A DNA stretch of 64,000 nucleotides from Pseudomonadales bacterium (lineage in GTDB: Bacteria > Pseudomonadota > Gammaproteobacteria > Pseudomonadales > Azotimanducaceae), in NCBI GenBank assembly GCA_028281005.1, contig JANQKS010000052.1, forward strand, positions 20,078 through 84,077, read 5' to 3'. The notes under the pieces were generated by a model that did not search any database, was not told the DNA's origin, and saw nothing but the letters and a program-made list of their open reading frames with translations. The position numbers were made by a program, and so were the translations under genes. Shown here piece after piece: positions 48,327 to 57,601 of the stretch (its first letter is position 1; the number at the start of each line of letters is the position of its first letter).

Positions 48327-49724
48327 CTAGCGCAGCCAGGCCAGCGTTTTGTCTAAACCCACGGCGAACTTATCGAACATTTCGTGTACTTGAGCTTCGG
48401 TGATAATCAGGGGAGGGCAGAACGCCACTGCATCTCCCATGGCACGCACTATGAGTCCCGCCTCCTGACAAGCAGATGCACAGTACGCACCAACACCCTC
48501 GCTGGGTTTGAACGGCATGCGCGGCTCTTTTTCCTTGACCAATTCCGCCGCGCCGAGCAATCCCGCGCCGCGTACTTCACCGACCAAGGGATGTTCGGCG
48601 AAACCCGCCAGGCGTTGCTGAAACACTTCACCCACCTCAGCTGCGTGTGTGAACAGGTCCTGCTCCTGCATGATCTCAAGATTTCTCAAAGCAACAGCGG
48701 CGCACACCGGGTGACCGGAGTAGGTAAACCCATGCCCAAACACACCCAACTCATCCGAGACCGACAAAAATGCTTCGTGCATATATTCGGGGATCAGTAC
48801 GGCACTTAAGGGTAAATAGGCAGAAGACACCGCTTTGGCGACACTCATCGTGGTGGGTGTAAAACCCATGGTTTGCGCGCCAAACGCCTGTCCGGTACGA
48901 CCGAAACCACAAATCACCTCATCATCTATAAAGCAGATGTCATATTGCTCAAGCAGCGCCTGAACCTTTTGGTAATACCCAGGCGGCGGCACAATCACAC
49001 CTCCGGCGCCGAGGATCGGCTCCGCGATAAAGGCCGCAATGGTGTCGGCCCCTTCTTTGAGAATGAGGTCTTCTAAGTTGTTCACAATGCGGTCAACAAA
49101 CTGCGTTTCACTTTCACCACTCGAACCTTCGCTGTAAAAATGCGGACAGTCGGTATGCAAAACGCCGGGGATGGGTAGATCAAACGCCTTGTGAAAGGGG
49201 GGGAGTCCGGTGAGGGAACCAGAGGCCACGGTGACGCCGTGATATCCACGGCGGCGGCTGATGATCTTCTTTTTCTCCGGGCGACCTATCGCGTTGTTGT
49301 AGTACCACATCAATTTGATTTGTGTGTCGTTCGCATCACTGCCGGATAAGCCGTAAAACACCCGGCCAGCTTCAAACGGTGCTATTTCCTTGAGCTTCTC
49401 TGCCAACAGCACAGAACTTTCATGGGTTTTGCCGGCAAACAATTGAGAGTAAGACAGCTGCTTCATTTGCGCGGCAGCCACCTCCGCTAACTCCGCGTTG
49501 CCGTAGCCAAGTGCTGTGCACCACAACCCGGCCATACCCTCTAGATACTGTTTACCCTGGTTGTCCCACAGATACACACCTTCGGCTCGCTCGTGCACCG
49601 TGGGCCCGGCTGCCGCGTGGTGCTTTAGATGGGTGGTCGGGTGAAGCAGGTGGGCAAGGTCTTTCGCTTCTATCGAGTCGGGTGGGAATTCGTTATGTAG
49701 CGCGTTTACCGGAGCGTCAGCCAT
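48327..49724 (-). CDS. class III aminotransferase, omega-amino acid/pyruvate type
   Basis: 465 residues. Fold type I PLP enzyme. PLP lysine in TMSVAKAVSSAYLPLSAV near 297; DDEVICGFGRTGQAFG near 267; SGSDANDTQIKLMWYYNNA near 128; GHGFTYSGHPVCAAVAL near 332. Closest in character to putrescine, taurine or beta-alanine:pyruvate transaminases. It probably donates to the ThDP gene 49 nt downstream. Substrate not fixed by the sequence. Confidence 0.88.
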   Translation of the reverse strand: MADAPVNALHNEFPPDSIEAKDLAHLLHPTTHLKHHAAAGPTVHERAEGVYLWDNQGKQYLEGMAGLWCTALGYGNAELAEVAAAQMKQLSYSQLFAGKTHESSVLLAEKLKEIAPFEAGRVFYGLSGSDANDTQIKLMWYYNNAIGRPEKKKIISRRRGYHGVTVASGSLTGLPPFHKAFDLPIPGVLHTDCPHFYSEGSSGESETQFVDRIVNNLEDLILKEGADTIAAFIAEPILGAGGVIVPPPGYYQKVQALLEQYDICFIDDEVICGFGRTGQAFGAQTMGFTPTTMSVAKAVSSAYLPLSAVLIPEYMHEAFLSVSDELGVFGHGFTYSGHPVCAAVALRNLEIMQEQDLFTHAAEVGEVFQQRLAGFAEHPLVGEVRGAGLLGAAELVKEKEPRMPFKPSEGVGAYCASACQEAGLIVRAMGDAVAFCPPLIITEAQVHEMFDKFAVGLDKTLAWLR

Positions 49725-49885
49725 TGTTGTGCACCTCTATTTCTCAGTTGAGCCCCTTCAGCAGGTTCGGCTAGGCTCCCACAGTCCGAAGTTAGGTACA
49801 ACACCGGCGGACAACACCGGCGGCGGCAGGAAGGCGCTACCTAAAAACTGGCAAGCGCACCCACTCTTCCGCGACAATATGGCTC

Positions 49886-50632
49886 ATGTTTAAAAGTCAT
49901 CTTACCGGCGTGCGTTACATCCTGACCTGCGTATGGATTAGCGTCAGCTTTGCACCGGCGGTTGCAGTGCACGCGCAATCCCCGGATCCCGTAAATCCGA
50001 CAAACCCGGTGTTCCCCGGGGTGGAAGCACAACTCGAGACCCAGCCGAAGTTAGATGAACTGTGTTTTGCCACCCTTAACCAACCGCTGCCAGGCAACCG
50101 CGCAGAACAAACCTGTGAGACAGCGTTAGCCGCCATTGCGCAGGGCAATAGTTCTTTCGACGCATCTACCAACGAGACGCGCAATGGTGGTTTCCCCGGG
50201 GTGTCACCGCCTGTCTCAGCCCGTGTACGCGAAGCGCGTTTACACAGCGCATTGGCAATGCTGCGCGCTGCGCGCAACGACTTGTCCGGTGCCCGCGCGC
50301 GGATGAATCAAGCCCTGGCATTGGCGGCAGATGACTACGTCGTACGCAGCAACCAAGGCAATTTGCTGTTACGCGAAGGCGCCTTTCGCGGCGCGGTGGA
50401 TGCCTACAACAGTGTGCTTAGCCAACTCCTGGCAGAGGAATCTGATGCAAGCCTGCAAACGCCGCTGTACCTCAATCGGTCACTGGCCCTGCGTGCGCTG
50501 GGGCGCTACGACGAAGCCCATAAAGACTATCAACTTTATTTGGTATTAACGGGTGTGGAGACGTCGGCTGCCGAACTCACGCCACCGGCTGAGGCTCCGG
50601 TCGAACCTACGCGGCCAGATTATTCGACGTAA
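49886..50632 (+). CDS. secreted TPR protein
   Basis: 248 residues. Signal peptide 1-31 (LTCVWISVSFAPAVAVHAQ), then tetratricopeptide-like repeats in about 115-225 (ALAMLRAARNDLSGARARMNQALALAADDYVVRSNQGNLLLREG). Two Cys near 60 and 75 may form a disulfide. Divergent from the aminotransferase. A role in the envelope is likely; partners unknown. The 3' end overlaps the convergent alr stop by 13 nt. Confidence 0.8.
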   Translation: MFKSHLTGVRYILTCVWISVSFAPAVAVHAQSPDPVNPTNPVFPGVEAQLETQPKLDELCFATLNQPLPGNRAEQTCETALAAIAQGNSSFDASTNETRNGGFPGVSPPVSARVREARLHSALAMLRAARNDLSGARARMNQALALAADDYVVRSNQGNLLLREGAFRGAVDAYNSVLSQLLAEESDASLQTPLYLNRSLALRALGRYDEAHKDYQLYLVLTGVETSAAELTPPAEAPVEPTRPDYST

Positions 50633-51666
50633 CGCTTGGGCATGCGCCGGCTCACGCCGGTGAAAATTTCGTAGGCAATCGTCTCCGCCCAGCCAGCCAC
50701 CTCATCCACGTTAATCGCCGCACCAATCATCTCGGCTTCATCCCCTTCGGCCACATCCAGGCCGCTGACGTCGACGGCGGTGAGGTCCATACCGACGCGC
50801 CCCAAAATTGGCCGCCGCTGCCCACCGATATACACCGCTCCCCGATTGGACAGTAAACGCGGCAAACCATCTGCGTAACCGACACCTAACACCGCAACCC
50901 GGGTGGGCGCTTGCGTTACAAAAGTGCCCCCGTAACCGAGCGGCACCCCGCTTTCAATGTCGCGGATCTGCAACACTTGAGCGGTCATGGTGAGCACGGT
51001 GTGCATAGGATTAGTGGCGCCCGCAAAAGGATTGCCGCCGTAGAGGCCAATACCGGCGCGGCCAAGGTCCTCCGGACCAAGCCCCTGCAGCAACGCGGCA
51101 GAGTTACACAAACTCAAACGCAGGTTAGGATGCTGGCCGCGCACGGCCTGATAGACAGGCAGAGTCCGCTCCAGCTGCACCGCTAAAGAACCGTGACCCT
51201 GCTCATCCGCGCGGGCAAAGTGCGACACAAACAGACTCAGCGGGATACCGCAGTCTTTGAGTATTTGGCTTGCGTCGGCATAAGGTAAACCCAGACGCTG
51301 CATGCCGCTGTCCACATGCACTGCGGCAGCGCATCCGCTAGAGGACCACAGGCTGAGTTGTTGCGGTGTGTTGAGGACCGGTGTGAGGTTGGCTTCCCTC
51401 AGGGCTGTGGCGGAGGCTGGCGTTACGCCTTCAAGGACGTAGATGTCGGCCTGGGAAATTGTTTGCCGAAGCAACACCCCTTCAACACAGGTGGCGACAA
51501 AAAAAGCTTCGCACCCTGATTGGCGCAAATGTGCAGCTACCTGTGCCGCACCCAGACCATAGCCATCCGCTTTGACCACCGCGGCGACCGCGCCGGAGGC
51601 GTACTTGCACAGCAGCTTGTAGTTCGCGGTCAGCGCAGATAGCGACACCGTCAACTGGCCGCTCAT
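50620..51666 (-). CDS. alr: alanine racemase
   Basis: 348 residues. PLP enzyme making D-alanine for peptidoglycan. PLP lysine in AVVKADGYGLGAAQ near 33; catalytic Tyr in VPLGYGGTF near 245; VGMDLTAVDVS near 292. No dadA or dnaB adjoins it, so it is not clearly the catabolic or biosynthetic type. Convergent with the TPR gene (13-nt overlap) and 33 nt after cytochrome c4 in transcription order upstream. Confidence 0.95.
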   Translation of the reverse strand: MSGQLTVSLSALTANYKLLCKYASGAVAAVVKADGYGLGAAQVAAHLRQSGCEAFFVATCVEGVLLRQTISQADIYVLEGVTPASATALREANLTPVLNTPQQLSLWSSSGCAAAVHVDSGMQRLGLPYADASQILKDCGIPLSLFVSHFARADEQGHGSLAVQLERTLPVYQAVRGQHPNLRLSLCNSAALLQGLGPEDLGRAGIGLYGGNPFAGATNPMHTVLTMTAQVLQIRDIESGVPLGYGGTFVTQAPTRVAVLGVGYADGLPRLLSNRGAVYIGGQRRPILGRVGMDLTAVDVSGLDVAEGDEAEMIGAAINVDEVAGWAETIAYEIFTGVSRRMPKRYVE

Positions 51667-51699
51667 GGGATTACCCCATTTACCTCGGTTTGCGGGCTC

Positions 51700-52350
51700 T
51701 TAAGGGTGTAGGGTGTTGATGTAGGCCACCACATTATTGATGGCGGCATCATCCGTCAGGGTTGCCACCATAGGCCGCATCTGACGGCCGCCGTGGTCCA
51801 TATCGTGGTAGCCGCGCTGTCCTTGCTGGTATTTCTTAATCTGATTGACCAAGTACCAATCGTTCTGGCCGGCCAAACGCGGCCCAGCCATGGCCTCATT
51901 ACCTTGCGCCTTATCGCCATGACAGGCAGCGCAAACCATGTAGGCGGCTTTGCCGGCTTCTACATCACCAGTCACGGTGGGGGTAATCGGTTCATCGGGG
52001 AAGGTACCGATGTAGGCGGCTAAGTTCTGCAAAGCCTCTTCGGTAGCCAATTGCGGACCTTTGGCCATAGCCGCCATCTGCATACCCTGCATGTCTCCCG
52101 GCGCTGTGCCGCGGGCATCGTTTTGGAACAGCTGCATTTGTTTGATGATGTACCAGGCTTCCTGGCCAGCCAGTTTCGGCGCATTCATGGCCTGATTACC
52201 TTGCCCGTTGGGGCCGTGGCAGGCGGTACACACCGGATACAATGCCTTACCGGCTGCGGCATCACCCGCCCAGGCGCTTACGCTACCCATGCCAAGCACC
52301 AGCGTTGCCGCGAGCGCTGCACACACTCGCAAGGAATTACGTAACTTCAT
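51700..52350 (-). CDS. diheme cytochrome c4
   Basis: 216 residues with a signal peptide (1-28, ending SAWA). Two homologous domains each carry CxxCH: CTACHGPNGQG near 41 and CAACHGDKAQG near 140, and MNAPKLAGQ / MAGPRLAGQ repeats. Axial Met residues lie in QMAAM and QMRPM. Periplasmic electron carrier to terminal oxidases. Upstream it has a hairpin at 52491-52521 that belongs to neither stop codon clearly. Confidence 0.93.
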   Translation of the reverse strand: MKLRNSLRVCAALAATLVLGMGSVSAWAGDAAAGKALYPVCTACHGPNGQGNQAMNAPKLAGQEAWYIIKQMQLFQNDARGTAPGDMQGMQMAAMAKGPQLATEEALQNLAAYIGTFPDEPITPTVTGDVEAGKAAYMVCAACHGDKAQGNEAMAGPRLAGQNDWYLVNQIKKYQQGQRGYHDMDHGGRQMRPMVATLTDDAAINNVVAYINTLHP

Positions 52351-52490
52351 GTGGGTTCCTTAGACTCATCAACCAATTCTCGAAAACGCTATCTCTAAAA
52401 GTAGCACTACTGCCTTAACCCGCGCTGAACAAACACAAAGACTTCCGGTGAGGTTTTCCCACCGCTTTGCTGGTGCCACTTTGTTTACTG

Positions 52491-52521
52491 CCCTTGGTAC
52501 AGTTTTTTAGTACCAAAAGGG
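52491..52521. repeat. hairpin with T-rich loop
   Basis: CCCTTGGTAC and GTACCAAAAGGG pair with a small bulge, and the loop is AGTTTTTTA. It lies just after the stop of the small basic protein (minus strand) and upstream of cytochrome c4. A weak terminator is possible; read leftward it has no T-run after the stem. Confidence 0.5.
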
Positions 52522-52523
52522 AC

Positions 52524-52769
52524 TTACTGTGCGTTGCTTCGCCGCCAAAAGGTCAACTTGAAGCGGCTATTTCCGCGGCGCTGGGTTTGCCGGCGGTCGG
52601 CCACAACACGATCTCTGCGCGCGCGCAGCTCAAATAGACCTTTCGCGCTGCGACGGCGATCTTCAGTCCGGCGATCACTGTCTGATCTGCGCTTTTCGCC
52701 GTCCACGCTGGTGGCGGCGTGTAGATCAGCAGGTTGTTTGCCGTTTGGATCTGGAGGTTGCGTATCCAT
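52524..52769 (-). CDS. small Arg-rich hypothetical protein
   Basis: 81 residues from ATG 52769 (MDTQPPDPNGKQ), preferred to a longer frame. Composition is striking: KRRSDSDRRTEDRRRSAKGLFELRARRDRVVADRRQTQRR, with repeated DRR spacing and a C-terminal LTFWRR. Predicted cytoplasmic and basic enough to bind nucleic acid, though no known family is recognised. Divergent from the LuxR-hydrolase gene, with 134 bp between starts. Confidence 0.6.
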   Translation of the reverse strand: MDTQPPDPNGKQPADLHAATSVDGEKRRSDSDRRTEDRRRSAKGLFELRARRDRVVADRRQTQRRGNSRFKLTFWRRSNAQ

Positions 52770-52903
52770 ATGCACGTGCGTTGTTAAGGCCCCCCGATAA
52801 TAACCAGCGATCCTAGCAATGTAAAAAAACCGCTTGTGGCGCAAAACGCGCAGTTAAGCGAATATTCAGGGTCGATTAGTTCAGCAGCGCGAGAATCGAG
52901 CGT

Positions 52904-54604
52904 TTGTCCATTAAAGAGCCAGCTACAAATATACCCTCTGGATTGGTGGACGCCCTACTCGGATACGTCATCGACCCGGTGCGCTGGGATACCTTCGCCA
53001 GCGAGTTGGAAGCCCACCGGGAAGAGCTCGCCAACTTGGAGCCCCGCGCGCTGCTGGCAGCACTGAGTCAGGCAGAAGCGTTGGCCTGGCAGCTAAAAGG
53101 CCAACCTGAGCTCACCATGGAGCGGGCCGGCTGCGCGTTTTACTTACTGGATGAAAACGGCCACGTACTCGAAGCAAGTCAAAGCACCCAGGAGATCGAA
53201 GACTACTGTTGGCTCGAAAACAGCGAACTGCAGTTTGCGGAACAGCAAAGCCAACGCAGCTTCAACAGCGGCGTCAACGCGCTGCTAGACCAAGATCACG
53301 GGCAAGTATTGGTGGAGTTGTACAGTGAGCAAGCAAGTGCCCGATATGGCTACTTGGTGCACGCGGAAGATCTCCCCGCCGCGTTTAACCTGCAGAACCC
53401 GGACATCTATTGTGGCTTGCTGATTGCCAACGCCGACAGTGGGCAACAGATTCAGGGGGTGTTGAAGTCGAGTTTTGGTTTAACCGCAGCAGAAGTAGGA
53501 GTGTGTGAACAACTGAGTTCCGGTGCGCAACTCAAAGAAGCCGCCAAAGCGCTTAACATAAGTACCAACACAGCACGTAACCACCTACAGTCCATTTTTG
53601 AGAAAACCCACGTCAATCGTCAAAACGATCTGCTTTTGATGATGACCCAGCTCAGCGTGATCTTGTCGGTCATCGGCGCCCATGGCGAAGACAGTCACGC
53701 CAGCAACACCGCCGTGTACCCGCCGCATCAGTTTGTGATTGCAAGCGCCGGCAGCGATCCCAGGCGTATCGCCTATCGGCAATATGGCACGGGGCCGCAG
53801 CACGTGTTGTACTTTCACGAATCGCTGGGCACCTCCCGCTTGCTACCGGGTACAGACGAGTTAGCCACACAATTAGGGTTAACCCTCACTGCCATCGAGC
53901 GTCCGGGCACCGGCTTTTCCGACGAGCTTAACCATTACGATTTCAACGCCACCGCAGCAGATGCAGAGCAGGTGATGGACGAGCTAGGTATCCACACCGC
54001 CATGTTGCTAGGGTTTGTATCCGGCGGAGCACATGCGTTGGCCGCTGCGGCACGCTTGGGTGAACGCGTTCAACAGGTGCTGCTGGTTGCCGCGCGCGGT
54101 ACCAAGGCTTTGTCCTATGCACAGAGCGGTACACTGGCTTCGTTACGACGCCACCTGACTCAGCAACCTTGGCTGCTGTCGACGTTTTTCAACATCCTGC
54201 GCTCCCGTGCCAGCCGCGAAACCAATCGGCGTTTGTTGTTACGCGTATACGGAATGGTGGAGCACGACCGCAATTTTCTCGATCAACATCCGCACATCCT
54301 CGACCACATAGTGGACTATACGTTGGAGTCGATGACCATCAGCGGCGCCGGAGTGGTCGGCGAGATCCGTTCTTTCACCAACCCCGCCGCAGTCGATCTA
54401 GATAACATCAAGGCGCCGGTAACGGCGTGGCATGGGACGGCTGATCAAGTGGTGGAATTTGAATCGCTGCAGCGTGAACTCGAAGGTTTGGAATACGCGC
54501 AACGTCTGTTTGAGGATTGCGGTTCGCTCATTTTGTATGAGTATTGGCCGGAGATCTTGCAGTTCTTAGCGACACAAAGCGCTGAAGTAGCTGCCTCCCC
54601 TTAA
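52904..54604 (+). CDS. LuxR-type regulator fused to a degenerate alpha/beta-hydrolase
   Basis: 566 residues. N-terminal region (1-175) with no recognised enzyme motif, possibly PAS-like; LuxR HTH at about 188-250 (FGLTAAEVGVCEQLSSGAQLKEAAKALNISTNTARNHLQSIFEKT); alpha/beta-hydrolase fold at about 280-560. The nucleophile elbow reads LLGFVSGGAHALA and the acid Asp is in WHGTADQVVEF, but the usual GH before the last helix is GS (DCGSLILYEYWPEIL). The catalytic His is therefore missing. A ligand-sensing transcription factor is the best reading. The start TTG 52904 is uncertain. Confidence 0.82.
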   Translation: MSIKEPATNIPSGLVDALLGYVIDPVRWDTFASELEAHREELANLEPRALLAALSQAEALAWQLKGQPELTMERAGCAFYLLDENGHVLEASQSTQEIEDYCWLENSELQFAEQQSQRSFNSGVNALLDQDHGQVLVELYSEQASARYGYLVHAEDLPAAFNLQNPDIYCGLLIANADSGQQIQGVLKSSFGLTAAEVGVCEQLSSGAQLKEAAKALNISTNTARNHLQSIFEKTHVNRQNDLLLMMTQLSVILSVIGAHGEDSHASNTAVYPPHQFVIASAGSDPRRIAYRQYGTGPQHVLYFHESLGTSRLLPGTDELATQLGLTLTAIERPGTGFSDELNHYDFNATAADAEQVMDELGIHTAMLLGFVSGGAHALAAAARLGERVQQVLLVAARGTKALSYAQSGTLASLRRHLTQQPWLLSTFFNILRSRASRETNRRLLLRVYGMVEHDRNFLDQHPHILDHIVDYTLESMTISGAGVVGEIRSFTNPAAVDLDNIKAPVTAWHGTADQVVEFESLQRELEGLEYAQRLFEDCGSLILYEYWPEILQFLATQSAEVAASP

Positions 54605-57483
54605 CGCGCTTGTTTTAGGACAGCCTTAGCCTGCTTCACCCAATCATCGCGCACCGCGCGACTTTTGAAGCTGTGTAGTGGATGTTCTGTGTCATCCAGA
54701 TCAGCCATTTTGAGCTCTGCAATCTGCTCTAACGATGTAATGCCCAGATCCGATAGCTGCTCTGCCACTTTGTCGCCGATGCCTTTTAGTGCGGTTAAGT
54801 CATCTGCGGTATCTACTGGTGCAGATTGGGCAGTTTCCGCAGCTTTGAGCTTTTGGCGCAGGCGCTGATTTTCTTCCTGGGCGTCCGCCAGCTGCTGATT
54901 AAGCACCATCACCACGTTTTCATTTGCAGCAGCGCCGCTTTGACTTTCGTTCTGCTCCAAACGCCAGCGCAAATTGTCTAACTCTTCAGTGCGCTCGCGT
55001 AACAAGCGCTCCAACTCACGTGTTTGGTCCGGTGTGGACGACGTTGCTTTAGACCCTTTTGTTGGCTCTGCTTCTGACTGTGTTTCTGACTCAGCTTCTA
55101 ATTCTGCTTCTGTTCCTGAATTTCGCGATTCCGCTTGAAGCTGTTGTTGTGACGCCTCATGCGCCTGCGCAGCGGCTTGCTCCTGAAGTTGATGCAGGCT
55201 CGCCTCAGCGTCTTGCAGCTGTCCACGCAGCTGATCGTTTTGTTCCGTCAAATCAGAGCACAACGCCTCTAACTTAGCGATGCGTTCCGAACTGGTGCGC
55301 TGCGCGTCACCTTCCTGCCGCGCAGCCAATTCAACCTCTTTCTGGGCAGCCGCAGCTTGCGCCTGACTCTGACTGAGCTCTAGTTCGAGCTCACTCATCA
55401 AACCCTGTTGGGTTTCTAATTTGCTTTCCAAGGAACGCGCATGTTCTTGGAATGTCTCCAACTTAGTGAGCGCTTCTTTCAGCCGCCGATCCAGCTGATC
55501 GACTTTGGCCTGGGCTTCGCTATCCACAGCGCGGCGGTTTTTGCTTTCGTCTTCTAGCTCACGTACCAAACTCGAACGCTCTTCCAAATTGGTTTTTAGG
55601 CGTTCGTTTTCTTCACTGTATTTTTCGTACTTTTGCGCCAGCTGGCGGCGTTCGTCTTCCAGTTTCGCCTGGCTGCCTAGTGCCTGCTCAACACAGTCGG
55701 CCAAACGTTCTACTTCCGCTTCCAATTCTGCGCGCTGGCTTTCTGCGGCTTCTTTTTGGCGAGCCAGTTCTGCGCGCAGTTCCTGTTCTTGTGCCTGCCA
55801 AGCTTGCTCCGCATCGCGCAATTCATGCAATTGCGTGGCATTGTTGGATTGGTCTTGTTGCAGCTCAACACACTGCGACTGCGCGGCTTGCAATGCATCC
55901 TGCAGTGCTTGTAGCTGCTGGTTCGCGCGTTGTTGAGCTTCGGCTGCGGTGCTGCGCTCCGCCGCAAGGCTTTGTTCAAGCTCGCTCAGCTGAGCGGTGA
56001 GGCGTTCAGCATGCTGCTGTTGTTCTGCCAGCTGGGCCTGATGCTGTTGCGCGGTGCTCTGATTGGCCGCGTTTGCGCTCTCTAGCTGGGATTCCAAAGC
56101 CTGCATCTCACGGCTGAGATTTGCCTCGTTCTCTTCTAACGCGCGAATTCGTTCTTGTTTAGTCTTGGCCAGCTGTATGCCTTCGTCCAACTGGCTTTCT
56201 GCACGGGTGATGGCTTGTTGCTGGTGTTCAATCTGCTGTTGCAGCGCTTGCTGCTGTTGGCGCAACTCGGCCTGTGCCTGTTGTTCCTGTTGCAACTGTG
56301 CCTGCAATTGCTCAAGCGCGGCATTTTTTGTGTCGAGCTGTGCCGAGAGCTGTTCCTGTTCACTCTCCGCCGCCTGCATGGCGCGAGAGTAACGTGCATC
56401 CTCGTCGGCAAGTTGCGCCTCGAGTTCATTGATGCGCGTCTGTTGCTGATTCAATGCTTGCGTATGTTGATCTGTTAATGCGGAGGTCTGTTGTGCCAGC
56501 GTCTGTTCGGCCTGTTGCGCTTGCGCGTCAAGTTGCTGCTGTAGTTGCGTAAGCTGCTCGGCCTGTGCCTGCTTCTCCGCTACCATGGCATCAAACCGCG
56601 TTAAGGTTTCTTCCAGATCCCGCTGTCGGTCTTGTATCTGGGTCTGTAGGGTAGCGAGCTGTGCTTCGAGTTCGCTTCGCGCTGCCTGCAATCCGGCAAC
56701 TTCATCTTGCGCCGCCTGCAGCGCTTGTTCGCCATTTTTACCTTGCTCCATCAAGCTGGTCATATCTTCGCCTAGGGTGGCGATTTGTTTGTTGGCAAAC
56801 TCGATGGTCTCTTGCAGATTGGCGTTGCGCACATTGAGTGATTCAGCGTTCCGTTGCGCGCGCTCAAGCTCGGTGGCATGAGCCTGCTGAAGCTCTGCCT
56901 GCTCAGCCTCCCAGGCACGTTTGGCTTCTGCAAATTCTTCATTGCTGCGACTGGCGTTCTCTACAGAGGAGTCAAGGGACGTGGTGACGTCTTGCCATTT
57001 GCTCTGCCAGCGCTGTGCTTCTTCTTTGGCCTCTTCCAACTCCAGCTGCACGGCATGCAACTCGCTGGCGGCTATCTTATGCCGCTCACTTAAGCCGCTA
57101 ATTTTTTCCTGCAGCTCAACGATGAGTTCATCCCGAGCTTTTAGACGGGCATCAGCACTTTCGCCCGTTTCGGGTTGCAGGTCAGATTGGAAATCGCCGG
57201 ATGCGTTTGAGGATTGTGCAAGGCGCAGCGCTTCGCGGGCTTCGGCCAATTCTTCAGTGCGTTCACGCAATGCGGCGGCCAGCTTTGGGACGCGCTCTTG
57301 CCACTTGGTGACTTCTGCCTGCAACGCCACCACATCAATGTCCGAGCCCACTTCAGAGTGTGCCACGGCAGCGGGGTCCGCTACTGGCTGATCCGCTTCG
57401 GCGCCGATCTGAAGTTGATCAGCTTCCGCGGGGGACGAGGCAGATGCGTTATCGGCGAGATTGGCTTGGCCGTCTGTCTGCAT
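54601..57483 (-). CDS. very long coiled-coil protein with C-terminal helix-hairpin-helix domain
   Basis: 960 residues, no signal peptide or membrane helix. Residues about 50-870 are almost unbroken coiled coil, very rich in Gln, Ala and Glu; no ATPase head, so it is not an SMC protein. The C terminus (about 895-955) has a helix-hairpin-helix motif LTALKGIGDKVAEQLSDLGITSLEQIAEL and RDDWVKQAKAVL, as in HhH domains that bind DNA or protein partners. It is divergent from the esterase and tail to tail with the LuxR-hydrolase gene, overlapping it by 4 nt. Function unknown. Confidence 0.85.
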   Translation of the reverse strand: MQTDGQANLADNASASSPAEADQLQIGAEADQPVADPAAVAHSEVGSDIDVVALQAEVTKWQERVPKLAAALRERTEELAEAREALRLAQSSNASGDFQSDLQPETGESADARLKARDELIVELQEKISGLSERHKIAASELHAVQLELEEAKEEAQRWQSKWQDVTTSLDSSVENASRSNEEFAEAKRAWEAEQAELQQAHATELERAQRNAESLNVRNANLQETIEFANKQIATLGEDMTSLMEQGKNGEQALQAAQDEVAGLQAARSELEAQLATLQTQIQDRQRDLEETLTRFDAMVAEKQAQAEQLTQLQQQLDAQAQQAEQTLAQQTSALTDQHTQALNQQQTRINELEAQLADEDARYSRAMQAAESEQEQLSAQLDTKNAALEQLQAQLQQEQQAQAELRQQQQALQQQIEHQQQAITRAESQLDEGIQLAKTKQERIRALEENEANLSREMQALESQLESANAANQSTAQQHQAQLAEQQQHAERLTAQLSELEQSLAAERSTAAEAQQRANQQLQALQDALQAAQSQCVELQQDQSNNATQLHELRDAEQAWQAQEQELRAELARQKEAAESQRAELEAEVERLADCVEQALGSQAKLEDERRQLAQKYEKYSEENERLKTNLEERSSLVRELEDESKNRRAVDSEAQAKVDQLDRRLKEALTKLETFQEHARSLESKLETQQGLMSELELELSQSQAQAAAAQKEVELAARQEGDAQRTSSERIAKLEALCSDLTEQNDQLRGQLQDAEASLHQLQEQAAAQAHEASQQQLQAESRNSGTEAELEAESETQSEAEPTKGSKATSSTPDQTRELERLLRERTEELDNLRWRLEQNESQSGAAANENVVMVLNQQLADAQEENQRLRQKLKAAETAQSAPVDTADDLTALKGIGDKVAEQLSDLGITSLEQIAELKMADLDDTEHPLHSFKSRAVRDDWVKQAKAVLKQAR

Positions 57484-57601
57484 TTAGTGTGGATCCATTC
57501 ACAACAGTCACTGCGAAACCCCACGCTAACGCATATCATCCCGCGGTTTTGTGATCTACTTAGGTTTTTTAAGCAGATCCGTTTACACAGGCAGATTAAA
57601 C

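Noticed and set aside
49800..49830. Tandem ACAACACCGGCGG repeat as a regulatory site
   Set aside because: Only two adjacent copies; chance or simple slippage is as likely.
55059..56478. Plus-strand open frames rich in Cys/Ser opposite the coiled-coil gene
   Set aside because: They mirror the Gln/Ala-rich codons of the real minus-strand gene and have no starts or motifs.
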